The notes below the pieces were generated by a model. It ran no database searches, had not been told where the DNA came from, and saw nothing but the letters and a program-made list of their open reading frames with translations. From NCBI RefSeq assembly GCF_025290915.1, contig NZ_JAOCQE010000009.1, positions 1 through 64,000 on the forward strand: a DNA stretch of 64,000 bases, read 5' to 3'. The position numbers and the translations under genes were made by a program. Below are positions 46,101-52,288 of the stretch, piece by piece (positions within the stretch are counted from its first letter, which is position 1; every line of letters starts with the position of its first letter). The stretch is from Streptomyces sp. 15-116A (GTDB lineage: Bacteria > Actinomycetota > Actinomycetes > Streptomycetales > Streptomycetaceae).

Positions 46101-46733
46101 ACAGGCAAGCTCGCCACCTGGCAGAAGGTCACGCTGGGTCTCCTCGCAGGTGCAGCACTTCTTGTGGCTGCCGCTCCGGTAGCCGTCGTCGCGGCTGAGG
46201 GGTGCCTGGCCACAGCGCCGGTATGCGCCGCGAACATCTCAGAGATAGTGACAGGCGGCGCCTCTGGTGGAAGCGCGCTTGTCGGCGGGGCTGCAGTCGG
46301 TGTCGGCGGTTATAGCGCCGCCCGCTCTACTATCTTGGGCGGCAAGTACTACACCCCCGAAACAGGCCTCAAAATCCTCATTAACCCGGGCGGAGGAAAG
46401 ACAAATTGCCGCGCGTGCGTGATATCGCTCGACCAACTCATGGCCAAGGGGGCTCACTCGAACGCCATCCCCACGCTCGAGCGTGGCTCCCTGAAGCCGA
46501 TCGAAGAGTTCTACGGTAGAAAGTTCCGAGGTAGAAGCTTCTCGAATATAGTGAATGACATCCAGAAGGCGGGCCCTGGGGCGCGAGGTATCGTGTACGG
46601 ACTCGACTCCGAAGGTGGCCACGTGTTCAATGTGGTCAACATCGAAGGCAGGGTGACATTTCTGGACGGGCAAACTGGGAACGCAAGCCATGCCCCCACA
46701 TGGGATGGCTATCAATTCATGAGGACGAACTGA
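40137..46733 (+). CDS. Secreted Rhs/YD-repeat polymorphic toxin with papain-fold glutamine deamidase C-terminus
   Basis: 2,198 residues from GTG 40137 (GGAG site). Signal peptide (SSPVRRRMPGAVIRRWLGRG, ALVASLSLLPQVVV), a Lys-rich region, an SpvB-like start (ATWEAGGSTGDFTWNYPLRV), long YD-repeat shell (YDATGNL, YDEQGNTTKRYG) and the Rhs core end NGYAYANNTPVTLSDPTG near residue 1880. Beyond it a variable tail has a helix (WQKVTLGLLAGAALLVAAA) and a toxin domain with NCRACV (Cys2091/2094), GHVFNV (His2162) and FLDGQTG (Asp2177), the papain-fold glutamine deamidase triad. GC drops in this tail, as expected for exchanged tips. It overlaps its immunity gene by 1 nt. Confidence 0.92.
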   Translation: MSSSPVRRRMPGAVIRRWLGRGALVASLSLLPQVVVPSGYDFAAQAQPTAARKKLEDRPEAKIDKVGVLKPRTSKAPKDKAAPASRETRERLKKAAWPKAGKAKAEVAATGRVSVTVGGFGVKLAQAPAAASVKLDKTKSKGKSEAKAGGPAQEVALRVHSRPAAKKAGVNGVLLTVDPAKADTADSDGLRVSLDYSTFSDAYGGNFGPRLRLVALPACALTTPQRKACRTKSPVTGADNDAESQTLSGTLSAGALKAGAPVLLAAAAESSGGGGDYGATPLSPTATWEAGGSTGDFTWNYPLRVPPATAGPAPNLSISYNSASVDGRTAGENNQTSMVGEGFSITESYIERKYASCKEDGQSGKGDLCWKYANATLVLNGKAAELVNTCADKNACDTAALSEASGGSWKLKNEDGTRVEHLTGATGNGDNNGEYWRVTDASGTQYFFGKHRMPGWSDKGTTDTADDDPSTYSTWNVPVFGDDSGEPCHKSTGFADSSCNQAWRWNLDYVVDPHGNASTYWYSKETNYYSKNGDTTVNGTAYTRGGYLNRIDYGLRSDLIYSKPAAQQVRFVYGQRCIVSGGCSSLTEDTKANWPDVPYDMICAANTKCTTQIGPSFFTRQRLIDITTSVWTGTGTTRRDVDTWHLSHDFPDTGDASSPSLWLKSIQHTGKANTTAAAMPPVVFGGIQMPNHVEGSGPDTLRYIKWRVRTIKSETGSTITVNYSDPDCIWGSSMPAAVDKNTRRCFPVKWSQSGATPTTDWFHKYVVTSVFQDDPYGHGDTGETYYDYQGGAGWAYSDDEGLTKPSNRTWSQWRGYGKVVETSGDSEGPRSKKSTLYMRGLNGEKELDGTSRVEKVTDSTGTAIDDSRQYAGFVRETIAYNGTEELSGTINTPWSHKTGSHTYSWGTTESWIVQAGEATTRSKTSTGTRTVKQKTTYDTTYGMPVTVEDTGDTTKTGDETCVRTSYARNTSAWIVNKVSRTETYSVACATIPAIPGDVVSDIATAYDGQAVGGAPTKGDITASYRVKSYNATDKTPVYQQVSSATYDKLGRPVTATNALDQTVKTTYVPDDSSYGPLTSKTSTDPKLYTSTTEVDPAWGTATKSTDANGNVTEWAFDALGRLTSVWKPDRSRALGDAASIVYAYSVNNTKETWVRTDALKADGQTYNSAYEIFDGLLRSRQKQVPAPGGGRVISETLYDDRGLAYITNTQVHDNNAPSGTLANTYPGSVPASTETVFDAAGRATDSVFRVYGQEKWRTKTDQQADRTAVTAAEGGSGTLTIVDARGRVTERREYSGPVPTGTDYTRTLYEYTPGGQLKKMTGPDGAVWTYGYDLRGRKTTSTDPDKGAVATTYNDLDQPLTVTTTLDGSSRTLITDYDELGRKTGTWDGVKDNAHQLTKFTYDSLAKGQPTASIRYVGGTTGKIYSQSVTGYDALNRPKGIKTVIAASDPLVTAGAPQTFTTSTAYNIDGTVQSTSMPAVAGLPAETVTNSYNGLGMLTGTDGMSDYVQTIGYSPYGEIEETRLGTSTGAKQLQILNRYEDGTRRLANTHTVDQTNTGYTSDVDYVYDATGNLKSITDKANGKDTQCFTYDGYRRLTEAWTPSSNDCATARSASALGGPAPYWTSWTYKTGGLRDTQTEHKASGDTKTVYGYPSVNASGAGQPHTLTSVTVGGGTAKTYTYDEQGNTTKRYGPTGTAQTLTWDIEGELTRLIEGTKTTDYLYDATGELLIRRGPDKTVLYLAGQELHYDTAAKKFTAQRYYPAGDATAVRTENGLFWMVDDHHGTASMTVDATTQAVTRRYTKPFGENRGPTPSSWPDDKGFLGKPADTGTGLTHIGAREYDPALGRFLSVDPVLAPDDHESLNGYAYANNTPVTLSDPTGLRPDGMCGGSSSSCNGGTETWTKTKSGWSWGYTKTYTQNFTYQKDGGGVGTGTMTVTVKIDNGVTTAKVVFKKGPDPEPKRDDGHCNACWAMGTNPHYDPNAHDLPDTGKLATWQKVTLGLLAGAALLVAAAPVAVVAAEGCLATAPVCAANISEIVTGGASGGSALVGGAAVGVGGYSAARSTILGGKYYTPETGLKILINPGGGKTNCRACVISLDQLMAKGAHSNAIPTLERGSLKPIEEFYGRKFRGRSFSNIVNDIQKAGPGARGIVYGLDSEGGHVFNVVNIEGRVTFLDGQTGNASHAPTWDGYQFMRTN

Positions 46734-46999
46734 TGATTTCCGAAGCAGAGGGCCGCTCGCTTGCGGAAAGGCTGCTGCAAGCAAGTCGAAGGCCTGGTGA
46801 ACCTGAATTGGCGATTGATTGGAGCGCTGCTCGCGTGAAGGACGGGGTTCTTATCGCTCCATACAACTCGTCTCGATTCTTGGCCACCAGGAATGTCGAG
46901 GATCAATTGCTAGACTGCTGGCCAATTCTGGTGGACCTCTCCTCCGGCGAGGCCAGGTTCGGAGAGTTGGAAGAGCGGGCCTTCTGGAAGCAGCCTTAG
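46733..46999 (+). CDS. Immunity protein for the Rhs toxin (Imm35/YrhB-like)
   Basis: 88 residues from ATG 46733, overlapping the toxin stop (TGATG), with GAGGA 8 nt upstream inside the toxin gene. EAEGRSLAERLLQASRRPGE, GVLIAPYNSSRFLATRN and CWPILVDLSSGEARFG follow the small Imm35/YrhB immunity pattern that goes with papain-fold toxins. No signal peptide: it protects in the cytoplasm by binding the toxin. Low GC like the toxin tip, so both moved together. Confidence 0.78.
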   Translation: MISEAEGRSLAERLLQASRRPGEPELAIDWSAARVKDGVLIAPYNSSRFLATRNVEDQLLDCWPILVDLSSGEARFGELEERAFWKQP

Positions 47000-47027
47000 C
47001 CTCACACCTAGGCCCTCCTAGTCTTGA

Positions 47028-47072
47028 TGCGCCCGGTGAGGACTGTCCTAAGACAGACCATCACCGGGCGCA
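47028..47072 (+). terminator. Hairpin terminator after the immunity gene
   Basis: TGCGCCCGGTGA / TCACCGGGCGCA, a perfect 12-bp stem with a 21-nt loop, closes the LamG-Rhs-immunity unit. From 47073 to the IS end there is no gene. Confidence 0.75.
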
Positions 47073-47240
47073 CGGGTATTTCTGCCCGTCACGCGTTGTC
47101 GAGTTCCCTTATCACCAGTGAGCCTGCTCGTACCAGCAGCAGGTCTGGCGGCGCGCTAGGTCCTACTTAGAGCTCGTACCACGATCTTGTGACAGTGTGC
47201 TGGTGGGCGTGACCAGTGCGACGATTCCGCCGTTCGTGGG

Positions 47241-47645
47241 GTGTGGGGAATCCGGCCGTGGATCGTGGATGACGAACTGTGGGCGCTGATCGAGCCGTTG
47301 CTGCCACCCTGGCCGCAGAAGGCTCCCGGCCCCAGACCGGTGGATGACCGGCTGTGCCTGCAGGGCATCCTGTACGTCCTCTACAACGACATCAGCTGGC
47401 AACTGCTGCCGCTGGAGCTGGGGTTCGGCTCCGGGCAGACCTGCTGGCGCCGACTGGGCCGGTGGCACGAGGCCAACGTTTTCGACAAGCTGCACCGTCT
47501 CCTGCTGGCCGAGCTGCACGCGGCCGACGAACTCGACTGGAGCCGGGCCTGCGTGGATGCCTCCCACATCCGCGCGAAAAAGGGGGCGAGGCCACCGGCC
47601 CGTCGCCGGTCGACCGCGGGAAAACGGGCAGTAAACACCACCTGA
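47241..47645 (+). CDS. IS5 transposase OrfA
   Basis: 134 residues from GTG 47241: IVDDELWALIEPLLPPWPQ, LCLQGILYVLYNDISWQLLP and the first catalytic Asp in ACVDASHIRAKKG. An A5G5 run at 47577-47586 (AAAAAGGGGG) just before OrfA leaves the family reading is a likely -1 frameshift site to OrfB, giving a full transposase. Confidence 0.88.
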   Translation: MWGIRPWIVDDELWALIEPLLPPWPQKAPGPRPVDDRLCLQGILYVLYNDISWQLLPLELGFGSGQTCWRRLGRWHEANVFDKLHRLLLAELHAADELDWSRACVDASHIRAKKGARPPARRRSTAGKRAVNTT

Positions 47646-48052
47646 TCTGCGACGGGAAGGGCACCCCGCTCAGGGTCATCACCACCGCAGCCAACGTCAA
47701 CGACGTGACCCAGACCCTGGCCCTGGTCGACGGCATCCCATCCGTCGCGGGCAAGCCGGGCCGCCCGCACCGCCGTCCCGACGCCCTGCTCGGAGACAAA
47801 CGCTACGACTCCAACCCCGACCGCCGTGAACTGCGCAGGCGCCGGATCCTGCCGGTGATCTCCCGCAAGAGCGCCCCGAACATCAAGGACCTCGGCAAGC
47901 TCCGCTACGTCGTCGAGCAGACCTTCTCGCTCCTGCACCACTTCAAGCGCCTGGCCGTCCGCTGGGAACGACGCCTTGACCTGCACGACCCCTTTGTCTC
48001 CCTCGCCTGCAGCCTCATCTGCTGGAGACGACTCAAGAAGGTCCACCCATGA
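47580..48052 (+). CDS. IS5 transposase OrfB (by -1 frameshift)
   Basis: Continues the transposase in the -1 frame: GSKHHLICDGKGTPLRVITT, the second Asp in LLGDKRYDS and the Glu in YVVEQTFSLLHHFKRLAVRW. With OrfA all three DDE residues are present, so the element may be active. The start given is the probable slip site; independent initiation is possible. Confidence 0.82.
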
Positions 48053-48222
48053 TCGTGTTACGAGCTCTAAAGGGCAAGGCCGTGAAGTTATGGGTCGGGA
48101 CGTGGCCGTAAGTGAGGGCTGATCTGGAAGGATGCCGGACGCGAGAAGCGGAGCCCCGGTAGAACTGGCTGGTCTGCCAAGAAGAGCCGTTCACAAGGAC
48201 CGGAGGCTCCGCTGTCCGGACA

Positions 48223-49114
48223 GTGAGCCTTTTCCATCATCGTTCTGAGCTGTTCAGGTGCAGAGTGAGAACGGCCTGGACAAGGCCCGTGATCCGGGTG
48301 GTCGAGCATCGCAGTTTGCGGAGGAGCCGCCAGGACTTGAGGGTGGCGACGGCCTGCTCGACGAGGGCCCGGATCTTCGCGTGGGACGGGTTCACCGCCT
48401 GCCGGCTGGCGGAGAGGGTGTCCCATCGTCTCCAGCATGGGGTGCGGACGGTGCCGCCGGCGCCTCGGTAGCCCTTGTCGGTCCAGCACCGGATGTCGGC
48501 CTCGGTGAGGGCGTCGAGGATGCAGTGTTCGCGGGCCGCGCGGATGTCGTGGACGGCGCCGGGCAGGGCCGGTGAGGCCCGCAGCAGTCGGCCGAAGGGG
48601 TCGGTAATGACCTGCACGTTCATTCCGTGCCTCTTGTGCTTGCCGGAGTAGAACGGCCGGTCCGCGGCGATGCGGTCGATGGGCAGGAGGGTGCCGTCCA
48701 GGATCAGGTATGCCTTCGTCGACGCGGTCCGCACCGCGTCCTCGAGGCTGGGGGCGAGAGCGGCCAGGAGTGCGACTGCTTCGGTGACGTAGCGGTAGGC
48801 CGTCGTTGTGCCGATGCCGAACCCGGCCGCGAGCTGGGCGTAGGTGTGGCCCATCCGCAGGTGGGCGAGGGTGAGCAGGGCCTGGCGGCCGGCGGTCAGG
48901 CGCCGCCACCGGGAGCCGATCGGGCGGGGGTGGCGCCGCAGTTGCTGCGTCAGGAAGCGGAGGGCGGAGCTGGACACGTCGACGCCCGACGGGTAGACAA
49001 GCACGTGAAGCCTCTGGTGGAGACGGTTGTCTTGGTCGAAAACCCATCTACCAGGGGCTTCACCTGTCTGTCAGCCCAACAGCCCTACGCCAAAGGCAGG
49101 TTGGAAAAGGCTCA
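48223..49114 (-). mobile_element. IS5-type insertion sequence (DDE_4), bounds tentative
   Basis: TGAGCCTTTTCCA (48223-48235) and TGGAAAAGGCTCA (49102-49114) form a perfect 13-bp inverted pair around an intact transposase gene; no target duplication is obvious, so the bounds are tentative. A 14-bp inverted pair, GTGAAGCCTCTGGT / ACCAGGGGCTTCAC (49005-49062), lies just upstream of the transposase. 48071-48222 between the two elements shows only relic sequence. Confidence 0.55.
48237..49004 (-). CDS. IS5-type DDE_4 transposase
   Basis: 255 residues with a helix-turn-helix (HTYAQLAAGFGIGTTTAYRY) and the catalytic residues in LILDGTLLPID, CWTDKGYRG and LVEQAVATLKSW. Full length and undamaged, so probably functional. 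Confidence 0.9.
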   Translation of the reverse strand: MLVYPSGVDVSSSALRFLTQQLRRHPRPIGSRWRRLTAGRQALLTLAHLRMGHTYAQLAAGFGIGTTTAYRYVTEAVALLAALAPSLEDAVRTASTKAYLILDGTLLPIDRIAADRPFYSGKHKRHGMNVQVITDPFGRLLRASPALPGAVHDIRAAREHCILDALTEADIRCWTDKGYRGAGGTVRTPCWRRWDTLSASRQAVNPSHAKIRALVEQAVATLKSWRLLRKLRCSTTRITGLVQAVLTLHLNSSER

Positions 49115-49711
49115 ATGGCGCATGACGAGTATGTGAGGCAGCTGACCGCCCGAGCGAAGGACGGCACCATCCCGCCGCGAGAAGTGGTGGAGCTCGCCCG
49201 GACAATTTCGGAAGGTCGTGCCGGTCGGGATCTCTACCACTTGCTGTACGCGGTGGCCCGCGCGGGTGGTCCAGCATATGAACCGCTGATCGCCAACTAC
49301 CTGATCTACCCCGAGGACCCTGACGTCTCCGCGCTCGCAGTGCAGGTGCTCACGGGGCATTGGAGAGTGGGGGCGAAATACCGAGAACAGATCTTGGAGC
49401 TCCTGGATTCGCCTGAGTGGGACGAGAGCGACGAGGCGTTCATGGCTGCTGTCTCCGGCGCGGGTGAAGTCCTGCACGACGGGTTCGACGCTGAACTCTT
49501 GCGCACGTTGTTGAGGCTTGCCGAGGAAGGTCGAGGTGAGTATGACGATGACCTAATGCGGCGGTTCGCGGTGGAGGCAATCGCCCGAGCGCTGGGCGCC
49601 AGCTACGCCCAGTCACTGAGACCGCCCGAGGGAGTTACGCGCTCGGAGTGGTCACAGGGTGTTCTAGGGGCCGCGCGTGACCGATTGCATGAGATGACGC
49701 GGCGGCACTAA
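49115..49711 (+). CDS. Possible orphan immunity protein (HEAT-like)
   Basis: 198 residues, all-helical, with the repeats VVELARTISEGRAGRDLYHL, YEPLIANYLIYPEDPDVSAL and ELLRTLLRLAEEGRGEYDDD typical of HEAT-like immunity proteins. ATG 49115 is directly next to the end of the IS element, whose AAAAGG may serve as its ribosome site. It probably belonged to the toxin island before the IS elements entered. The toxin it once matched is not seen. Confidence 0.65.
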   Translation: MAHDEYVRQLTARAKDGTIPPREVVELARTISEGRAGRDLYHLLYAVARAGGPAYEPLIANYLIYPEDPDVSALAVQVLTGHWRVGAKYREQILELLDSPEWDESDEAFMAAVSGAGEVLHDGFDAELLRTLLRLAEEGRGEYDDDLMRRFAVEAIARALGASYAQSLRPPEGVTRSEWSQGVLGAARDRLHEMTRRH

Positions 49712-49737
49712 ATTCTGCTCGCAATTAAGCGGTCTCA

Positions 49738-49770
49738 GGGCCCCGGCGAAGTGATGGCTCGCCGGGGCCC
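49738..49770 (+). terminator. Hairpin terminator
   Basis: GGGCCCCGGCGA / TCGCCGGGGCCC, a perfect 12-bp stem with a 9-nt loop, follows the HEAT-like gene. Confidence 0.75.
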
Positions 49771-49839
49771 GCGACCTTGCGAAACGACCGCGTGCGTTTA
49801 CCGCCTGAGGCGAGCGGTCCATCGCTCCCCAGCCCACCC

Positions 49840-50034
49840 TCACAACAAGTGATCAACCTTCCCCGCCTTGATCTCAAGAATGAGGGCCCGGAGAGCCTCC
49901 CGGCTGTCGGTGAGGGGGGCGTCCTCTTGCCCGGCGACGGCGATATAGGCGTTGCCTTCGGCGTCGGTCCCTATGCGGAAGCAGTTATTTCCCTCCGCGC
50001 AGAACGGTTCTTCCCAGCGGATGTCGGCCACCAT
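49840..50034 (-). CDS. DUF397 protein, copy 2
   Basis: 64 residues. Apart from the N-terminus and six or so changes it equals copy 1 at 34024-34215 (shared GNNCFRIGTDAEGNAYIAVA). It follows a truncated XRE gene, so its regulator may be lost; it might act on the WhiJ-like protein of copy 1. Confidence 0.85.
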   Translation of the reverse strand: MVADIRWEEPFCAEGNNCFRIGTDAEGNAYIAVAGQEDAPLTDSREALRALILEIKAGKVDHLL

Positions 50035-50043
50035 GGCTACTCC

Positions 50044-50550
50044 TCAGAGCTGGCTGGCGATGGAATGGATGAGGTCTCGCGAGGCTTGTGGATCAAGCGA
50101 CTTGTTGTGCCACCAAGACATGTGCGCACGGTACTTCGCGAGTTGCGCCTCGGCGTGAGTGAACTCTCCGCCATGCGCCGAGTCCAGTTGCACGGTGTCC
50201 AGCTGGGGCACCACTCCATGCGCGTACAGCACCGCGTGACCGGCTCCGGGGGAGGCGCCCGCCTCGACCGGGAGGACGCGTAGGTCGACGTTGTCCCGTT
50301 CGGACATCAGGCACAGGTGCTCCAGTTGCTCTCGCATGGTCCGCCGCCCGCCGAACTGCATACGCAGGGCCAACTCGTGCACATAGGCCATGTACTGGAC
50401 CGTTCTCTTCTGCCCGAGGACCTTTTGCCGCTGCATACGCAGTGCGACCCGCAGCTCGACCTCCGACCGCGGGAGAGGGGGCAGGGCGGAGTCGAAGACG
50501 GCTCGGGCGTATCCGCTCAACTGAAGCAAGCCGGGGACGTGTACGGTCAC
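50044..50550 (-). pseudogene. XRE/DUF5753 regulator, 5' truncated
   Basis: 168 residues matching the DUF5753 half of the gene at 34229 (HVPGLLQLSGYARAVF, MAYVHELALRMQFGG, VQLDSAHGGEFTHAEAQL). The first 115 or so residues, including the helix-turn-helix, are missing and the upstream DNA is unrelated. It cannot bind DNA by itself. With the DUF397 copy 2 it forms a broken duplicate of the 34-35 kb pair. Confidence 0.82.
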
Positions 50551-50798
50551 GCTGGGTGATCTCGGGCTGTGAGGTCATGCACCCATGGTTAGCTGCGCTG
50601 TGCTATCTGGTGCTACATGGTGGCGCGCGAGGTCGGGGGGATCAGTTGACGCCACGTTCATGGCGTCCGCCATACCCACGCCTGTCCCGCCGTCCGCGTC
50701 GGCGTATCCCCCCGGCACTGCCATGGCGCTCCGCAGGTGAGGTGAGGTGTGGTGTCGGGGATCTCGGACTGCCGGGACTCCGTCTGAGCCGCGATGAA

Positions 50799-50919
50799 GT
50801 CCAGCGGCGTTCATGGCGGCGCGGGCGCCGGCACGGGTGGTCAGCAGGAAGTCGAGTTCGGTGAGCACCCTGGGCGACACCACAAGGTGGCCCGCGCGGG
50901 AGAGAGCCTTCCGGTGAGC
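50799..50919 (-). pseudogene. PIN-domain (VapC-like) relic
   Basis: ALSRAGHLVVSPRVLTELDF followed by LLTTRAGARAAMNAAG matches the middle of VapC-type PIN toxins, with no N-terminal Asp part and a scrambled continuation. The rest of 50551-50986 shows no other gene. Confidence 0.4.
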
Positions 50920-50986
50920 AGCGTGCCCAACCCGGCTGCTTGAAAAGGGGAGATGAGAAGTCGATCTCCGTTGCTACCGTGGCCCC

Positions 50987-51421
50987 ATGTCATCGGTCAG
51001 GAAGATCCAGGTCACGTTCGACTGCGCGGAACCCGAGCGGGTCGCTCGCTTCTGGTGCGAGGTGCTGGGGTACGTCGCACCGGAGCCGCCGGAGGGGTTC
51101 GCCACGTGGGACGAGTACAACGGCTCGCTGCCGCCTGAGGAGCGGGACGCGTGGTTCGCGTGCAGCGATCCCACGGGTGTGGGCCCGCGGCTGTTCTTCC
51201 AGCGCGTTCCCGAAGGGAAGGTCGTCAAGAACAGGGTGCATCTCGACGTGCGGGCCGGCACGGGACTGGTCGGCGAGGAGCGGCTGGCCGTGCTGGAGGC
51301 GGAATGCGCACGGCTGGTAGCCCTCGGCGCGAGGCGCGTGCGCCTGCTTCCCGCCGACGAGGAGAACGAGTCGTGCATCGTCATGCAGGACGTCGAGGGC
51401 AACGAGTTCTGCCTCGACTGA
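50987..51421 (+). CDS. VOC-family (glyoxalase-like) protein
   Basis: 144 residues: KIQVTFDCAEPERVARFWCE, LGYVAPEPPEGFATWDEY, NRVHLDVRAGTG and VMQDVEGNEFCLD show the paired beta-alpha-beta-beta-beta units of VOC proteins. Members include glyoxalases, dioxygenases and antibiotic-binding resistance proteins; this one cannot be assigned further. Confidence 0.88.
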   Translation: MSSVRKIQVTFDCAEPERVARFWCEVLGYVAPEPPEGFATWDEYNGSLPPEERDAWFACSDPTGVGPRLFFQRVPEGKVVKNRVHLDVRAGTGLVGEERLAVLEAECARLVALGARRVRLLPADEENESCIVMQDVEGNEFCLD

Positions 51422-51530
51422 GCAGCCGCACCGCCGATGAACGCCGTGTCTGTCCTCATGTCGAGGCCCGGTTACCGTTGGTCGTCTTCTGTCGGTGCGT
51501 CGTCATCGACGGGCTTGTCCCGTCCGACCG

Positions 51531-52073
51531 TCATGGACCAGCGCAGTGAGGCAGGTGCCGTGACGCGCACGGTGCCCTTCTTGTCGGCACCTTCAAGATC
51601 GCGCGCACAAGGCCCAGTTCATCGGCGCGGCCGACGATGGCGGTGCCCGTGACCGGCGGAAGTCCGGCCAGCACAGGCTGGTTCGGCCGGTGCGCGTCCT
51701 GGTGTGCGTGGGCGGAGTTCTCGGCCAGCAGCGTCTGCCGCCAGGCCAGCCGCCACTCCTCCAGCAACTGACGCTCCGCCCACGCCGACGCACCACCCTG
51801 CGCGGTCTCCGGGAACGCGCGGGCGTGCGCGCAGCAGGCGCGGACGAACGCCTCCACGACGTCCAGCGCGGGAAGCTTCCGCCTGGTGGTCGCCAGCCGA
51901 AGGGCGGTCGCGCCGTAGTGCGGCGGGTTAGGGCGGGTCTCCTCCGCCAGCATCCGGTAGGCAGGCCGGCCCGCGCGTTCGCGCAGCCGACGCAGTGAGC
52001 GCGCGAACGCGCCCACGGGCGAGGCCGGGTCCTCCACCGGCAGCGGCTTGCGACCCGGCCGTGCTCTGCCCAT
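51531..52073 (-). CDS. Truncated helix-turn-helix regulator (STAND-like N-terminus)
   Basis: 180 residues from ATG 52073. PVGAFARSLRRLRERAGRPA and YRMLAEETR with GATALRLATTRRKLPALDVV are the N-terminal XRE-like domain of large actinobacterial STAND regulators; after VTGTAIVGRADELGLVRAIL, which looks like the start of the NTPase part, the reading ends quickly. Probably a stump of a larger regulator. Confidence 0.6.
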   Translation of the reverse strand: MGRARPGRKPLPVEDPASPVGAFARSLRRLRERAGRPAYRMLAEETRPNPPHYGATALRLATTRRKLPALDVVEAFVRACCAHARAFPETAQGGASAWAERQLLEEWRLAWRQTLLAENSAHAHQDAHRPNQPVLAGLPPVTGTAIVGRADELGLVRAILKVPTRRAPCASRHLPHCAGP

Positions 52074-52288
52074 GGTGCTTCCCGCCCCCGTTTTCTCTCC
52101 CGCAGTCCGGCAACACTTCGCCTCGCCGACCACGGAGCCCGCCGCGCCGGCCGCCTGCCCACAAGGCTGACAGCAAGTGGTCGGCCCTGCAGAGAAGTTG
52201 CCGGGCTCACCCCTGGATGGTTGCAGGTCCCCGGTGCGCCGAACGGTCGGCGGGTCAGCCGTCACGCGGGTCGGTCCGGGTCACCGGA

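Larger units (their letters stand above)
47170..48067 (+). mobile_element. Intact IS5-family insertion sequence
   Basis: 898 bp with 17-bp ends, GAGCTCGTACCACGATC and its inverse GATCGTGTTACGAGCTC (16/17 matched), flanked by a TA duplication. It encodes a DDE transposase in two overlapping frames (47241-47645 and up to 48052). Confidence 0.85.

Noticed and set aside
48071..48222. Third transposase relic between the two IS elements
   Set aside because: A 15-bp match (GTGAGGGCTGATCTG) to the relic at 33.5 kb was seen, but no transposase reading frame could be followed.
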